A DNA stretch of 64,000 bases, from contig OY282455.1 of the NCBI GenBank assembly GCA_958296195.1, positions 1,984,001-2,048,000 of the forward strand, in the 5' to 3' direction. Made by a program: the position numbers and the translations under genes. The notes below the pieces were generated by a model, which saw only the letters and a program-made list of their open reading frames with translations, did no database searches and was not told the DNA's origin. Shown in pieces: positions 46,529 through 55,502 of the stretch; positions within the stretch are counted from its first letter, which is position 1; every line of letters starts with the position of its first letter. The stretch is from an uncultured Pseudomonadales bacterium. GTDB lineage: Bacteria > Pseudomonadota > Gammaproteobacteria > Pseudomonadales > Azotimanducaceae.

Positions 46529-47728
46529 GTGAAGCTGCCGGAGGCAAGTGACAACCCCGATGTGGCGATCATCGGCTGTGGGCCGGTGGGGGCTGCCGCC
46601 GCGCTGGGGTTGGCCGACGCCGGTCGGCGGGTTGCGCTAATCGACAAGAAGCGCCCGCCGCCGCAGCTAGGCCGGTTCGGCGGCGACTTGCGGGCCATGG
46701 CTCTGTCTCCGGCTTCCCAAGCGTTGTTGGCGGAGCTCGATCTGTGGCAGCGCCTCCGTCCAACGCCGTATCGATTGATGCGTGTTTGGGAGGAGCGGGG
46801 CACGGCGGAGTTGCGGTTTGACGCCGCTGAGGCGGGCCGTGCGGAATTGGGCTGGATTCAGGAATCCGGCCCCTTGTCGGAGGCCGCTTGGGCAAGGCTG
46901 GCCGAACACCCGAACGTGGAACTCCTGCTTGGCGAATCGCCGTCGGCCGTAACGCCGACGCCGCCGGCGGTCGCTCTTCAGGTCGGGAGGCGGAGGTTGT
47001 CCGCCGCGCTGCTGATCGTCGCCGATGGCGCCCAGTCGCCCGTGCGGCGGCAGCTTGGCGTAAAGGCGCAGGCTTGGGACCCGCAGCAAGTTGCCATCGC
47101 CAGCATTGTGCGCACTTCCAGGGGCCATGCGAACACCGCTTGGCAGCGCTTTTTATTGGACGGCCCTGTGGCCCTCCTGCCGTGTGCGGACGCTCAAACC
47201 GCGGCACTGGTTTGGTCCCAGTCTCCCGCAGCCGCCGAACGGCGCATGGCGTTGACCGAAGCCGCCTTCTGCGCCGAACTAACCTGCGCCACGGAAGCCT
47301 GCCAAGGCGAGGTTGAGGCGGTGGACCGCCGCTTGCGCTTCCCCTTGGCCCAATCCGTGGCGAGGACCTTCAGCCCCCATCACCGCGTCTTGTTGATCGG
47401 CGACGCCGCACGGGTGGTGCATCCGCTGGCCGGCTTGGGCCTGAACCTTGGCTTTGAGGACGTCTCTGGTCTGCTGCGCACCGCCAAGGGCGCCTTGGAC
47501 CCAGGCGCCCCCGGATTGTGGCGCACCTTCGCCCGCCGGCGACGGGCGCGAGCGCTCGGCATGGCGCACTTCCTCTCCGCCTTGCAGGGTTTCTACGGCT
47601 TGTCGCAACCGGCCGTGGGCTGGCTGCGCAACATCGGGGTGCGCATGGTCAACAACAGCGCTCCGATCAAGCGTCAACTCATCTCCGAAGCCCTCGGCCT
47701 TGGGCCATTGGCGCAACGGCTGCGTTGA
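46529..47728 (+). CDS. ubiH: FAD-dependent ubiquinone-biosynthesis hydroxylase (UbiH type)
   Basis: A flavin monooxygenase of the UbiH/UbiF/VisC/COQ6 family; by position next to pepP it is UbiH (C6-type ring hydroxylation). N-terminal dinucleotide motif AIIGCGPVGAAAAL, a second FAD motif LLIGDAARVVHPLAGLGLNLGFED near 295, and the family C-terminus with NNSAPIKRQLISEALG. The start is uncertain: GTG 46529 gives 399 residues; an upstream TTG at 46496 gives 410. UbiI/VisC, often the next gene, is not present. Confidence 0.88.
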   Translation: MKLPEASDNPDVAIIGCGPVGAAAALGLADAGRRVALIDKKRPPPQLGRFGGDLRAMALSPASQALLAELDLWQRLRPTPYRLMRVWEERGTAELRFDAAEAGRAELGWIQESGPLSEAAWARLAEHPNVELLLGESPSAVTPTPPAVALQVGRRRLSAALLIVADGAQSPVRRQLGVKAQAWDPQQVAIASIVRTSRGHANTAWQRFLLDGPVALLPCADAQTAALVWSQSPAAAERRMALTEAAFCAELTCATEACQGEVEAVDRRLRFPLAQSVARTFSPHHRVLLIGDAARVVHPLAGLGLNLGFEDVSGLLRTAKGALDPGAPGLWRTFARRRRARALGMAHFLSALQGFYGLSQPAVGWLRNIGVRMVNNSAPIKRQLISEALGLGPLAQRLR

Positions 47729-47845
47729 AGGGGCGGCTCTGGGCGTGGAGTCGGGGTGGCTTCCGGCGGTCTCGTGTACGCTGTGGGCGATGGCGAAGCT
47801 GTTGGGTATGATGCGGAGACGAGCTTCGGAAACGGATGGCGTAAC

Positions 47846-49471
47846 ATGCCTGTTCAACCTGACCGCCCGCTGACGTTGACCCTCGCCATGCTGGGCGGGC
47901 AGGGCGGCGGCGTGGTCAGTTCCTGGCTGGTGAATGCGGCGGAGCGGGAGAATTTTCATGTGCAGGCCACTTCCGTGCCGGGGGTGGCGCAGCGCACCGG
48001 CGCGACCATCTATTACTTGGAGTTTCATCCTCGCCAAGAGGGGCGGTCGGCGCCGGTGATGGGCCTGATGCCGACGCCGGGCATTTCGGACATCGTGGTG
48101 GCTTCGGAGCTTTTGGAGGCCGCCCGCATGGTGGAGCGAGGCATCGTCAATCGACGGCAAACCACCCTGATCGCCTCCACCCACCGCGCTTACGTTATCG
48201 GCGAGAAGGCGGTTGCCGGAGATGGGCGCACACCTTCCGAGCATCTTCTCGCGCTAGCCCGAACCAACGCCAAGCGGCTGGTGGCGCTGGACATGGCGCG
48301 GATTGCGGAGGCCCAAGGCGCCGTCATCAGCGCTGTCGTCTTGGGCGCCATTGCCGGCGCCGGGGTTTTGCCCTTCGCCGTTGACGCCTACCGGCAGGCG
48401 ATTCGCCAAGCCGGCATCGCCGTAGCGGGAAACCTCGCTTGCTTTGATGCCGCCTTCAAGGTAGCCGCCGACAAAGTCGCTGGGGAATCGCCGCCTAAGG
48501 CGGCAGCTCACGCATCTACTGCATCGGCTGAAAACTTCGGTTCCGGCCTGGGCTTCCACTCGCCGGAAATTGACCGTGGAAAGATACCGGAACCCACCGC
48601 CGCGGAACCGCCGTCTCCACCCCTGCCGGAATCCTTGCGCACGGAGGTGGATGGGTTTCCGTCGCCCTTGCAGCCGACTCTGCGCCACTGCGTCGAGCGC
48701 TTGGTCGATTATCAGGATGCCCGCTACGGCGTTGAGTTTCTGAAACGCATCCGCGAAATCCTCCCACTCGATGATGCGGGGCGTGGCTATCGTCTCTCCG
48801 AGGGCGCGGCCAAGGGGCTGGCTCTGTGGATGAGCTTTGAGGACACCATTCGCGTGGCGGACTTGAAGACCCGTCGCGCCCGGCAGGAACGGCTGCGCAC
48901 GGAGGCCGCCTTGCAGCCCGGCCAAGTGCTGCGGGTGACGGAGTTCCTGAAGCCCCGGGTCGAGGAAATTTGCGGCACCCTGCCGCGGCCCGTCGGTGCG
49001 GCGCTCATGGCCTCCGCCGCCGGGCGCAAGTTCATCGGCAAATTCACCGGGCCGAAGAAGATCGTCTCCACCAACATCGGCGGCTACCTGCTGCTGAGGG
49101 GCATCGCCGGCTTGAAAATCATGCGGCGGCGCACCTTGCGCTACCATCAGGAATCAGCCGCCATCCAGGAGTGGTTTGATTTGGTCAAGGAATGCGCCCG
49201 CACCAACTACGGCTTGGCTTGCGAGGTCGCCCTGAGCCAAGAGCTGGCGTCAGGCTACGGAGACACTTTCGCCCGGGGCCAGAACGAATTGCACGATGTG
49301 ATGGCCTACGCCCGCTCGGCGGTGGCCCAACCGGGCGCCGCCGAGCAAGTGCGGACCATGCGCGAGGAGGTGCTGAACGGTACGCCCAAGGCAACAAATG
49401 CGCGGGTTCCAACAGCGGCTTTGCCTGACGGGGACGCAAACAGCAGGTCGGCCAACTTGGAGGCATCCTAG
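47846..49471 (+). CDS. Indolepyruvate oxidoreductase beta-subunit-like protein (2-oxoacid oxidoreductase gamma domain plus DUF6537-like part)
   Basis: Encodes 541 residues. The N-terminal ~190 residues (LAMLGGQGGGVVSSWLVNAAE; VPGVAQRTGATIYYLE) match the catalytic gamma/beta domain of 2-oxoacid:ferredoxin oxidoreductases such as IorB. The C-terminal ~300 residues resemble the DUF6537 region found in such fused proteins. The partner with thiamine and iron-sulfur domains, normally adjacent, is missing. The next coding unit overlaps its stop (TAGTG). Together with the ring-hydroxylating oxygenase it suggests breakdown of an aromatic acid, but the substrate is unknown. ATG 47846 is preferred over 47756. 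Confidence 0.78.
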   Translation: MPVQPDRPLTLTLAMLGGQGGGVVSSWLVNAAERENFHVQATSVPGVAQRTGATIYYLEFHPRQEGRSAPVMGLMPTPGISDIVVASELLEAARMVERGIVNRRQTTLIASTHRAYVIGEKAVAGDGRTPSEHLLALARTNAKRLVALDMARIAEAQGAVISAVVLGAIAGAGVLPFAVDAYRQAIRQAGIAVAGNLACFDAAFKVAADKVAGESPPKAAAHASTASAENFGSGLGFHSPEIDRGKIPEPTAAEPPSPPLPESLRTEVDGFPSPLQPTLRHCVERLVDYQDARYGVEFLKRIREILPLDDAGRGYRLSEGAAKGLALWMSFEDTIRVADLKTRRARQERLRTEAALQPGQVLRVTEFLKPRVEEICGTLPRPVGAALMASAAGRKFIGKFTGPKKIVSTNIGGYLLLRGIAGLKIMRRRTLRYHQESAAIQEWFDLVKECARTNYGLACEVALSQELASGYGDTFARGQNELHDVMAYARSAVAQPGAAEQVRTMREEVLNGTPKATNARVPTAALPDGDANSRSANLEAS

Positions 49472-49641
49472 TGGACATCGAGATGTTCATGGAACAAAGC
49501 CTCTGCCTTTGGCGCTTCGGACACGGCAGGAACGTGCCCCGCATCCAGCGCATGACGCGGTTGGACTGCGCCGCCTTGTTGGTTGAACAGAGCATGGCTG
49601 GCATCGGTTCGGCATCGAAACCAGGCCGCTACTTGCAATGA
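49471..49641 (+). CDS. 56-residue micro-ORF coupled to both neighbours
   Basis: A GTG start overlaps the preceding stop (TAGTG) and a TGA overlaps the following ATG (ATGA), so it bridges two genes of one transcript. The product (MDIEMFMEQSLCLWRFGHGR…) has no recognisable domain, with two cysteines and several arginines. Either a small uncharacterised protein or a chance open frame in a 166-bp gap. Confidence 0.4.
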   Translation: MDIEMFMEQSLCLWRFGHGRNVPRIQRMTRLDCAALLVEQSMAGIGSASKPGRYLQ

Positions 49642-50969
49642 GCAAATACACCGGCAATCCGCAAGCTGTGCAGTCCCTAGTGCGCCCGGACGCGGTGCAT
49701 CGGCATCTGTACATAGACGACGAACTGTTCGCCTTGGAGATGCAGCATCTCTGGCGCAACACCTGGGTCTATGTGGGCCACGACAGCCAAGTGCCGAAGG
49801 CGGGAGACTACTTCACCACGCAAATCGGCTTGGCGCCAGTCATCTTGGTGCGTGACCCGTCCGGCGACGTCAACGTCTTGATGAACCGCTGCGCCCATAA
49901 GGGCACCCGCCTGCTCAGCGCCCAGAGCGGCAACTGCGGTTCCACCATCCGCTGCCCCTACCACGGCTGGACGTACCATCTGAACGGCGCCATCCGCGCC
50001 ATTCCGGTGCGCCAGGGTTACGAAGGCACTGCGGCGATGGCAAGCGAAGCCGGACGCGGGGTGGTGCGGCTGCGCCATGTGGAAAACTACCGGGGTTTCG
50101 TGTTCGCCCGGCTGGCGGACGAGGGCATGGGCTTTCGGGACTACTTCGGGGATTCGCTGACCTCCATCGACAACATGGTGGACCGGGCGCCGGCGGGCCG
50201 CTTGGAGGTGGCCGGCGGTGTGCTGCGCTACCTGCACAACTGCAACTGGAAGATGTTCGTTGAGAACCTGAACGACGCCATGCACCCCATGATCGCCCAC
50301 GAATCCTCGGCCGGCACGGCCAAGGCGGTTTGGGAATCCCTGAACATGCCGGAGGATGCGCCCAAACCGATGGTGGTGGAGCAACTGCTGCCCTTCGTCT
50401 CCAACTACCGCTTCTTCGACGACATGGGGGTGAAGATTTACGACAACGGCCACAGCTACTCCGGTGTCAACTTCTCCATCCACTCCAAATACTCCAGCAT
50501 CGGTCCCTACGAGCAGGCCATGATCGACGCCTACGGCGAGCAGCGGGCGCAAGCCATTCTCGGAGAAGTGCGCCACAACACCGTCTATTACCCCAGCCTG
50601 ACCATCAAGGGCGCCATTCAGTCCATCCGCGTAGCCCGTCCGTTGGCGGCGGACAAGACGGTGCTGGAAAGCTGGACCTTCCGCTTGGTCGGCGCGCCGG
50701 AGGAACTGCTGCACCGCACCCTCACCTATTCCCGCCTGATCAACGCCCCCACCTCCATCGTCGGCCACGACGACCTGCACTGCTACCGCTCGATTCAGGA
50801 GGGCTTGGCGGCCAGCGGCAACGACTGGGTGAGCCTGCATCGGGACTATGATTCCGCCGAGGAAGGGGCCATCGCCGGGACATACAACGGCTTGAGCGAG
50901 GTTTCCATGCGCGGCCAGTTCAAGGCTTGGCGGAAGTTCATGGCGCCGGATGCGGGGGCCGGCCGGTGA
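49638..50969 (+). CDS. Aromatic ring-hydroxylating oxygenase, alpha subunit
   Basis: Encodes 443 residues. The Rieske [2Fe-2S] domain shows CAHKGTRLLS…CPYHGWTY near 88-115 (Cys-His and Cys-His pairs). The catalytic domain has the mononuclear iron site in NLNDAMHPMIAHES (Asp and two His near 212-224). It resembles benzoate/anthranilate-type dioxygenase large subunits. The small subunit gene follows directly; no reductase or ferredoxin gene is in the window. The true substrate cannot be read from the sequence. Confidence 0.9.
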   Translation: MSKYTGNPQAVQSLVRPDAVHRHLYIDDELFALEMQHLWRNTWVYVGHDSQVPKAGDYFTTQIGLAPVILVRDPSGDVNVLMNRCAHKGTRLLSAQSGNCGSTIRCPYHGWTYHLNGAIRAIPVRQGYEGTAAMASEAGRGVVRLRHVENYRGFVFARLADEGMGFRDYFGDSLTSIDNMVDRAPAGRLEVAGGVLRYLHNCNWKMFVENLNDAMHPMIAHESSAGTAKAVWESLNMPEDAPKPMVVEQLLPFVSNYRFFDDMGVKIYDNGHSYSGVNFSIHSKYSSIGPYEQAMIDAYGEQRAQAILGEVRHNTVYYPSLTIKGAIQSIRVARPLAADKTVLESWTFRLVGAPEELLHRTLTYSRLINAPTSIVGHDDLHCYRSIQEGLAASGNDWVSLHRDYDSAEEGAIAGTYNGLSEVSMRGQFKAWRKFMAPDAGAGR

Positions 50970-50982
50970 GCGCCCTGTCCCG

Positions 50983-51465
50983 GTGAACGCTCCTACCCCC
51001 GAGGATCTGGTGCAATTCGTCTATGATGAGGCGCGGCTGATCGACGAAAAGCGCTTGGATGAATGGTACGAACTGTTCGCCCCGGACGCTCTCTATTGGA
51101 TGCCCCTGACCCGCGGCCAGCCCGAAGGTGAGGGCCACACCTCCCTGTTCCACGAAGACAAGCTGCTGCTCAAAGTGCGCATCGAACGCCTCAAGCGCCC
51201 GCAATCCTACTCCCAAAACCAGCCGAGCTTCTGCCAGCATGTTTTGCAGCGCCCGCAGGTGCTGTCCTTGGACATCGAGGCCAACGAGTTCATCCTACGC
51301 ACCCCCTTCCTGTACGCGGAAAGCCGGCTGGACGATCAGTTCGTGCTGGCCGGCGTGGCTCGCCACCATCTAACCCGCATCGGCGAACACCTGCGCATCA
51401 AGCTGAAGAAGATCGAACTGCTGAACTGCGACGCCGCCCTGCCTTCCATTCAGCTGTTTCCGTAA
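50983..51465 (+). CDS. Aromatic ring-hydroxylating oxygenase, beta subunit
   Basis: A structural small subunit of the SnoaL-like fold. 160 residues from a GTG at 50983 (an ATG at 50938 lies in another frame; an in-frame codon at 50950 would give 171). Family signature LVQFVYDEARLIDEKRLDEWYELFAPDALYWMP near the N-terminus and a C-terminal KLKKIELLNCDAALPSIQLF. Forms the oxygenase with the preceding gene product. Confidence 0.87.
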   Translation: MNAPTPEDLVQFVYDEARLIDEKRLDEWYELFAPDALYWMPLTRGQPEGEGHTSLFHEDKLLLKVRIERLKRPQSYSQNQPSFCQHVLQRPQVLSLDIEANEFILRTPFLYAESRLDDQFVLAGVARHHLTRIGEHLRIKLKKIELLNCDAALPSIQLFP

Positions 51466-51481
51466 GCGGGCGGATGAGCTG

Positions 51482-51553
51482 ATGCCGCCCAACATCTCCA
51501 TTCTTCCCGTATACGTTGACGACCTGCTCCACGGTCGAGGTACCTCAGTTTGA
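51482..51553 (+). pseudogene. Remnant of the 5' end of an AlbA_2-type gene
   Basis: A 23-codon stub (MPPNISILPVYVDDLLHGRGTSV) ending in TGA. The first 20 codons match the start of the gene at 53479 (MNISILPVNVDDLLRCRG). It sits directly after the oxygenase operon and runs into the 5' end of the SEC-C gene. Confidence 0.6.
51491..51541 (+). repeat. Direct repeat, first copy
   Basis: By eye, 42 of 51 bases match 53482-53532. The two copies lie just before and just after the SEC-C gene, both as the first codons of an AlbA_2-like gene. Confidence 0.65.
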
Positions 51554-51578
51554 CGAATCGCTACGAAAGGAGGCGACT

Positions 51579-53468
51579 TTGCCCACCGAAGACTTGATGG
51601 GCCGCCGAACGGAGGGCGCATTCATCATCCACTCCCTAGCTGTGGCACGCATCATTGACGGCGAGGACGCGGATTCCCTTTTCACTTGGGCGCGCCAAGC
51701 CTTTCCAAGGATCGCGCCGGAATTGTTTGACGAACCTAGGCCCAAGGACAACAGCCGCCTTGCCTATTGGGTCGCTCGGAGCATTTGGAATGCGACGCCG
51801 TTGGAGTCCAACCGCTTCCGGCCCAAGCCGCTGCCGCGACCCAATCGGAATGATCCTTGCCCTTGCGGGTCTGGCAGAAAGTTCAAGCAATGCTGCCGCG
51901 GCTGGGTGCAGTTCGAGCCAACGCCCGCCGATATCACTTGGCCGCTGTTGGTCAGTAGCCGGTCCGATGCATATTGGCTGCAAGCCGAGGAATCCGGCCG
52001 CCTTCCGGTGATTGGATTTCTGCACGTCGGCATCTGTTTCCACGACGAGGAGCGCTGGCAGTCCCTGCGCAAGCTGGCGGAGCATCGGCTGGGGCCGGAA
52101 AGCGGCTTGAATGACGGCGGGCTCTCCATCGCCATCGATTGGCTATGCGACGCCTACGAGGTCCTGCACAAGACGGACCGCAAGAAAGAGGCGTTGCTCA
52201 CCCGCTTCGCCGCGCATAAGAACCGCGCCTTCCGCGCCACGGCCAATCAGCGGCTGGCTTCTTGGCTGCTGGACCAAGGCGAATCGGAGCGGGCTTGGCG
52301 TGCGTTCGCCGCCGCCGATAGGGCGGAACCCGACAGTCCCGCCAACGCCTTGCTGGAGATGACCATGCTCAGCTCCGAGGGCCGGCTGGAGTGGGCCGCC
52401 AAACGGGCAGGGCAATGGCTGACGGTGTTGGAAAAGGACGCTCATATATCGGAAGAAGTGCTGGCTTCATTGCGCCGCTTCCAAAAGAATCCCGGCCGCG
52501 CTTTGGACGACCAAATGCGCGAGTTCGCGCCAAGGGAAGTACAGGAGCTTCTGCACTGGATCGACGACCAGGCGGGCCGCCCTCTGCCCAGCCTGCACTG
52601 GGAGACGCTGAACGGCGAAGCCAATGACGCCGCTTTGCAAGAGCATCGGCAGAGCATCGGCTCGGCGATGCGCAAGCTTGAGAAGGAATGGCAGGTAGTC
52701 AGCCAAGCCGAGAAGCCCTTTTCCATCAATCCCTCTTCCAGAACGGAGGCTGACACCTGGGATATCGCCGACGAATGGCTGCCTTGGCTGCGTCAGCATC
52801 CAGAAGCGATGGACAGCTTTGCGATATTGGACGACCTGCTGTTGCTGCTCATTGAGGCCGACGCAGCGATCGCAAAATCCGACAACCGCTGGGTTACGGC
52901 GTTGCTGCATCGCGGGGTGGCGATGCTGGAGGAGCATTGGCCACCGACGCGCCGCGGCATCCTGCCCTGGATCATTGGGGACAACCGCCCGGCGTTGCGC
53001 ATTCTGGCCAACTTCATTCAGCACTTGGAAGGTGATTGGAGCGACGGCCGCCTGGAGCGCAGCATCCTCTTGTACATGCGCCTGAACCCCAACGACAACC
53101 ACGGCTACCGCTCTGAGTTCGTCAACCATTTGCTGACCGTCGGGCGAGACGCGGAGACCCTAGCCTGCGCCGAGCACTACCTTGATGACGTGTTCCCCGA
53201 AACCCGCTATGGACGGGTTCTGGCCCTCTACCGGCTGGGCCGGCGCGAAGAGGCGGAAGCGGCGCTGCGGGAGGCGGCGGAGCACTTGCCAGCGGTGCTG
53301 AAGTATCTGCTCCCTCGCCGGGTGGCAAAGCCAAAGATCGACCCTTACGGCATCCACATCGGCGGCGATGACCAAGCATGGCTCTACCGCCAAGCCATGC
53401 GCAAAGCATGGATGGAAACGAAGGGCATGCGAAGCTGGCTGGGCCAGTCGGCAAAGCTGCTGCAATGA
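51579..53468 (+). CDS. SEC-C motif protein with helical-repeat body
   Basis: Encodes 629 residues if started at TTG 51579, which has AAGGAGG at 5 nt spacing; the next ATG is 51597. A zinc-binding SEC-C motif (NDPCPCGSGRKFKQCC) lies at about residues 90-105. The rest is helical, with TPR-like repeats (ANALLEMTMLSSEGRLEWAAKRAG; ETLACAEHYLDDVFPETRYGRVLALYRLGRREEAEAALREAAE). SEC-C motifs occur in SecA and in many uncharacterised proteins, some with nucleic-acid or protein-binding roles. Lies between two AlbA_2 gene fragments. Function unknown. Confidence 0.75.
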   Translation: MPTEDLMGRRTEGAFIIHSLAVARIIDGEDADSLFTWARQAFPRIAPELFDEPRPKDNSRLAYWVARSIWNATPLESNRFRPKPLPRPNRNDPCPCGSGRKFKQCCRGWVQFEPTPADITWPLLVSSRSDAYWLQAEESGRLPVIGFLHVGICFHDEERWQSLRKLAEHRLGPESGLNDGGLSIAIDWLCDAYEVLHKTDRKKEALLTRFAAHKNRAFRATANQRLASWLLDQGESERAWRAFAAADRAEPDSPANALLEMTMLSSEGRLEWAAKRAGQWLTVLEKDAHISEEVLASLRRFQKNPGRALDDQMREFAPREVQELLHWIDDQAGRPLPSLHWETLNGEANDAALQEHRQSIGSAMRKLEKEWQVVSQAEKPFSINPSSRTEADTWDIADEWLPWLRQHPEAMDSFAILDDLLLLLIEADAAIAKSDNRWVTALLHRGVAMLEEHWPPTRRGILPWIIGDNRPALRILANFIQHLEGDWSDGRLERSILLYMRLNPNDNHGYRSEFVNHLLTVGRDAETLACAEHYLDDVFPETRYGRVLALYRLGRREEAEAALREAAEHLPAVLKYLLPRRVAKPKIDPYGIHIGGDDQAWLYRQAMRKAWMETKGMRSWLGQSAKLLQ

Positions 53469-53478
53469 GGGAACTGCC

Positions 53479-53799
53479 ATGAATATCTCCATTCTCCCCG
53501 TCAACGTTGACGACCTGCTCCGCTGCCGGGGCGTCGAGCCCGAACGGGTGGAATTCAAGGCGTCTTGGGATCCGGCCACGACCGGGCCGCAGGTGCTGCG
53601 CACGATCTGCGCGTTTGCCAACGACTACCACAACCTAAACGGCGGCTATGTGGTCATCGGCGTTGAAGAGCGGAATGGCCAAGCTATGCTGCCGCCGACC
53701 GGCCTATCCGCTGAGCAGGTGGATGTGGCGCAAAAATGGATCCGCGGCCACTGCAATCGCCTTGATCCGCCCTATCAACCGGTCACAGATCGCCCATGA
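53479..53799 (+). pseudogene. Truncated AlbA_2 (Schlafen-like) domain gene
   Basis: Encodes 106 residues. It starts MNISILPVNVDDLL after TGAGGGAA. The stretch ERVEFKASWDP…VLRTICAFANDYHNLNGGYVVIGVEE is the start of an AlbA_2 domain, found in larger ATP-binding or RNA-binding proteins related to Schlafen. It stops after YQPVTDRP, where full-length relatives would continue for several hundred residues; no continuation is found in other frames, so the 3' part has been lost. Confidence 0.65.
53482..53532 (+). repeat. Direct repeat, second copy
   Basis: Partner of 51491-51541 (about 82 % identical by eye), at the start of the truncated AlbA_2 gene. Confidence 0.65.
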
Positions 53800-53998
53800 T
53801 GACATTGCCGAGGTGATGGTGGCCGTGATAACCGCCCGTGCGAACCCGCCGAACCACCTTCCGAATGAACCGCAACTTAACGCCGAAGGGTTGCCCATAC
53901 AGATGATCTGGGCTGATAGGCAGGTGATTCGGTTCCAAAATAGATAGCGAAGCGACCAATACTCGAATCCCATCAGCTCCGTTTCTTTGAATCCAAGG

Positions 53999-54915
53999 CT
54001 AATTAGCGCCAATGTTCTTTACCCATATTCTACCGTTGCTACTCATGACAAACTTTGAAGCGGAACTATTTTCGAAGGCGATTGTTGATAGGTGATAGAG
54101 AGTTAACACTTCATCTTGTAGATTTTGGTCTTCTTCCAACTTATCGATCTTAATCTGCTGTCGCTCAGCTTCTTCACGGTCAATTCGCCTTCCATGGCTA
54201 CCATGTTTTTGGCTGCCGAAATACTCAGCCGCCTTCTTCGCCAATGCGACGGGATTCCCATGATCGGCAAACATATATTCCTTCAGCCAGTTTTCCACTA
54301 GCTCCTGTCCGTATGTAATGGACCTCCGAGCCTCCTCGAGCAACGCTGGTCCAAATGAACGCAATACAGGCGCCCAAGCATGCGCAAGATCTGTATTGCC
54401 GGCGATCTCCTGTTTTGCCTCTTCAAATTGAGCTACTATTGAATGTGCGGAAAATGATCCGTTGGCAACAATGAGCTGTGGATCGGTTGGCCAAGTTGGC
54501 TTTGTCTCCCCAATATGATACGATCGCATCCAAGAGCGATCATAGTCCCCGCAGACATCGCATAAGTTGGAACCAATGCAGCTATATTGGAGAATTTGCT
54601 GCGTAAATAGTCGACAATGGTTTGCGCGGCCTCCGCCAAGCCACCCGGCGTATGCAGAATCAAAAGAAGGCCCTTGCCAGAATCGAGGCCATGAACACCT
54701 GCCATAAATCCGTTGATTTCCTCTCTGTTAATGGAGGTGAATATACTTGGAATTTGAGGTTTTTGCAGGAAGCCAGAAGCGTAGTAAAGGACATTGCGCT
54801 TGTAAAGGCCGGCGATACGCTTCATTGAAGTGAGGGATTTATCCGCTATGAAATCCCCTCTATTCTCGGGTTGAATTTTGTTCAACTTATCTTGGAGTTC
54901 GGACCAAGTTACCAT
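53999..54915 (-). pseudogene. Frameshifted serine dehydrogenase proteinase (SDH_sah, ClpP-like)
   Basis: Two overlapping frames together match one protein of about 305 residues. The first part (ATG 54915) holds the ClpP/crotonase-like core with LLLILHTPGGLAEAAQTIVDYLR and the serine in YAMSAGTMIALGCDRIILG. At about 54485-54495 the frame breaks inside the expected QLGP(I/T)DPQL motif; losing one C there explains it. The second part continues DPQLIVANGSFSAHSIVAQFEEAK… and the GSHGRRIDREEAE stretch of the family. Either a recent mutation or an assembly error. It follows a small gene and two lipoprotein genes in the same direction. Confidence 0.8.
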
Positions 54916-54916
54916 G

Positions 54917-55132
54917 TTATCTTTCTTCCAAGACAAGCCCTATTGGGTTGGCCCACGAGTACTTTGGGTAGCTGACCTGAGAGGTTTCCGAATAGGACGC
55001 GAAGTCGGCAAGTTTCATATATTCTTCATATTGTTGGGTGGTGTTCTGAACAAGCCCCATAATTTCAGCCTCTGTGGGCCGCACTTGCTGGCCTGAACTA
55101 GCTGCCTCAGCAGAGCTTTTTCCGCTAGCCAT
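54917..55132 (-). CDS. Uncharacterised 71-residue protein upstream of the protease
   Basis: Starts MASGKSSAEAASSGQQVRPTE and ends SWANPIGLVLEER. No signal peptide or membrane segment. AAGAAG precedes the ATG at 55132. Its stop is one base before the protease ATG, so the two are probably coupled. A longer frame (to 55267) overlaps the lipoprotein gene and is unlikely. Confidence 0.5.
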   Translation of the reverse strand: MASGKSSAEAASSGQQVRPTEAEIMGLVQNTTQQYEEYMKLADFASYSETSQVSYPKYSWANPIGLVLEER

Positions 55133-55178
55133 GATGTTGCTTCTTGCCGGAGAATTGGTGCTGACAGGGTCGCCAACC

Positions 55179-55499
55179 TTATTCACATTCCTTCTCCCGC
55201 TGCAACTGGACCAGCTCCTCTTGCCTCTTGAGGGCGGACTTGCTGGCCGCGTTTCGTTCCATGGCATTACCCAAGCCGAAATCTCCTAGAAAGCCCCCAA
55301 CGCTGGCAATGTTGATCTTTGAGTTTTCCGCCATCTGTTTTTGAAACTCCTCGATCTTGGCCAGTTCGACCCGGATCTGCTCGCAGTCGTAAACCCCCTT
55401 TTCGACCTGCGACAGTGGGCTCAGCCTGCCGTGTCTCTTGGTGGCGCATCCAGCTAGTGTGATAGTCGCAATAACAGCGAAAAAAATTATCTTCTTCAA
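55179..55499 (-). CDS. Small lipoprotein
   Basis: Encodes 106 residues. A lipoprotein signal peptide with lipobox LAGC (cysteine about residue 18) is followed by a charged helical body (CEQIRVELAKIEEFQKQMAEN, ending KRQEELVQLQREKECE). AT-richer than the core genes. Probably anchored to the envelope; partner of the next lipoprotein gene, 3 bp away. Confidence 0.65.
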   Translation of the reverse strand: MKKIIFFAVIATITLAGCATKRHGRLSPLSQVEKGVYDCEQIRVELAKIEEFQKQMAENSKINIASVGGFLGDFGLGNAMERNAASKSALKRQEELVQLQREKECE

Positions 55500-55502
55500 G
55501 AC

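Noticed and set aside
45000-46547. 515-codon open frame on the minus strand
   Set aside because: Antisense to pepP; histidine/arginine/glutamine-rich composition typical of reverse-frame reading.
53648-53947. Continuation of the truncated AlbA_2 gene in another frame
   Set aside because: The residues after the break do not resemble the rest of an AlbA_2 domain; truncation explains it better than a frameshift.
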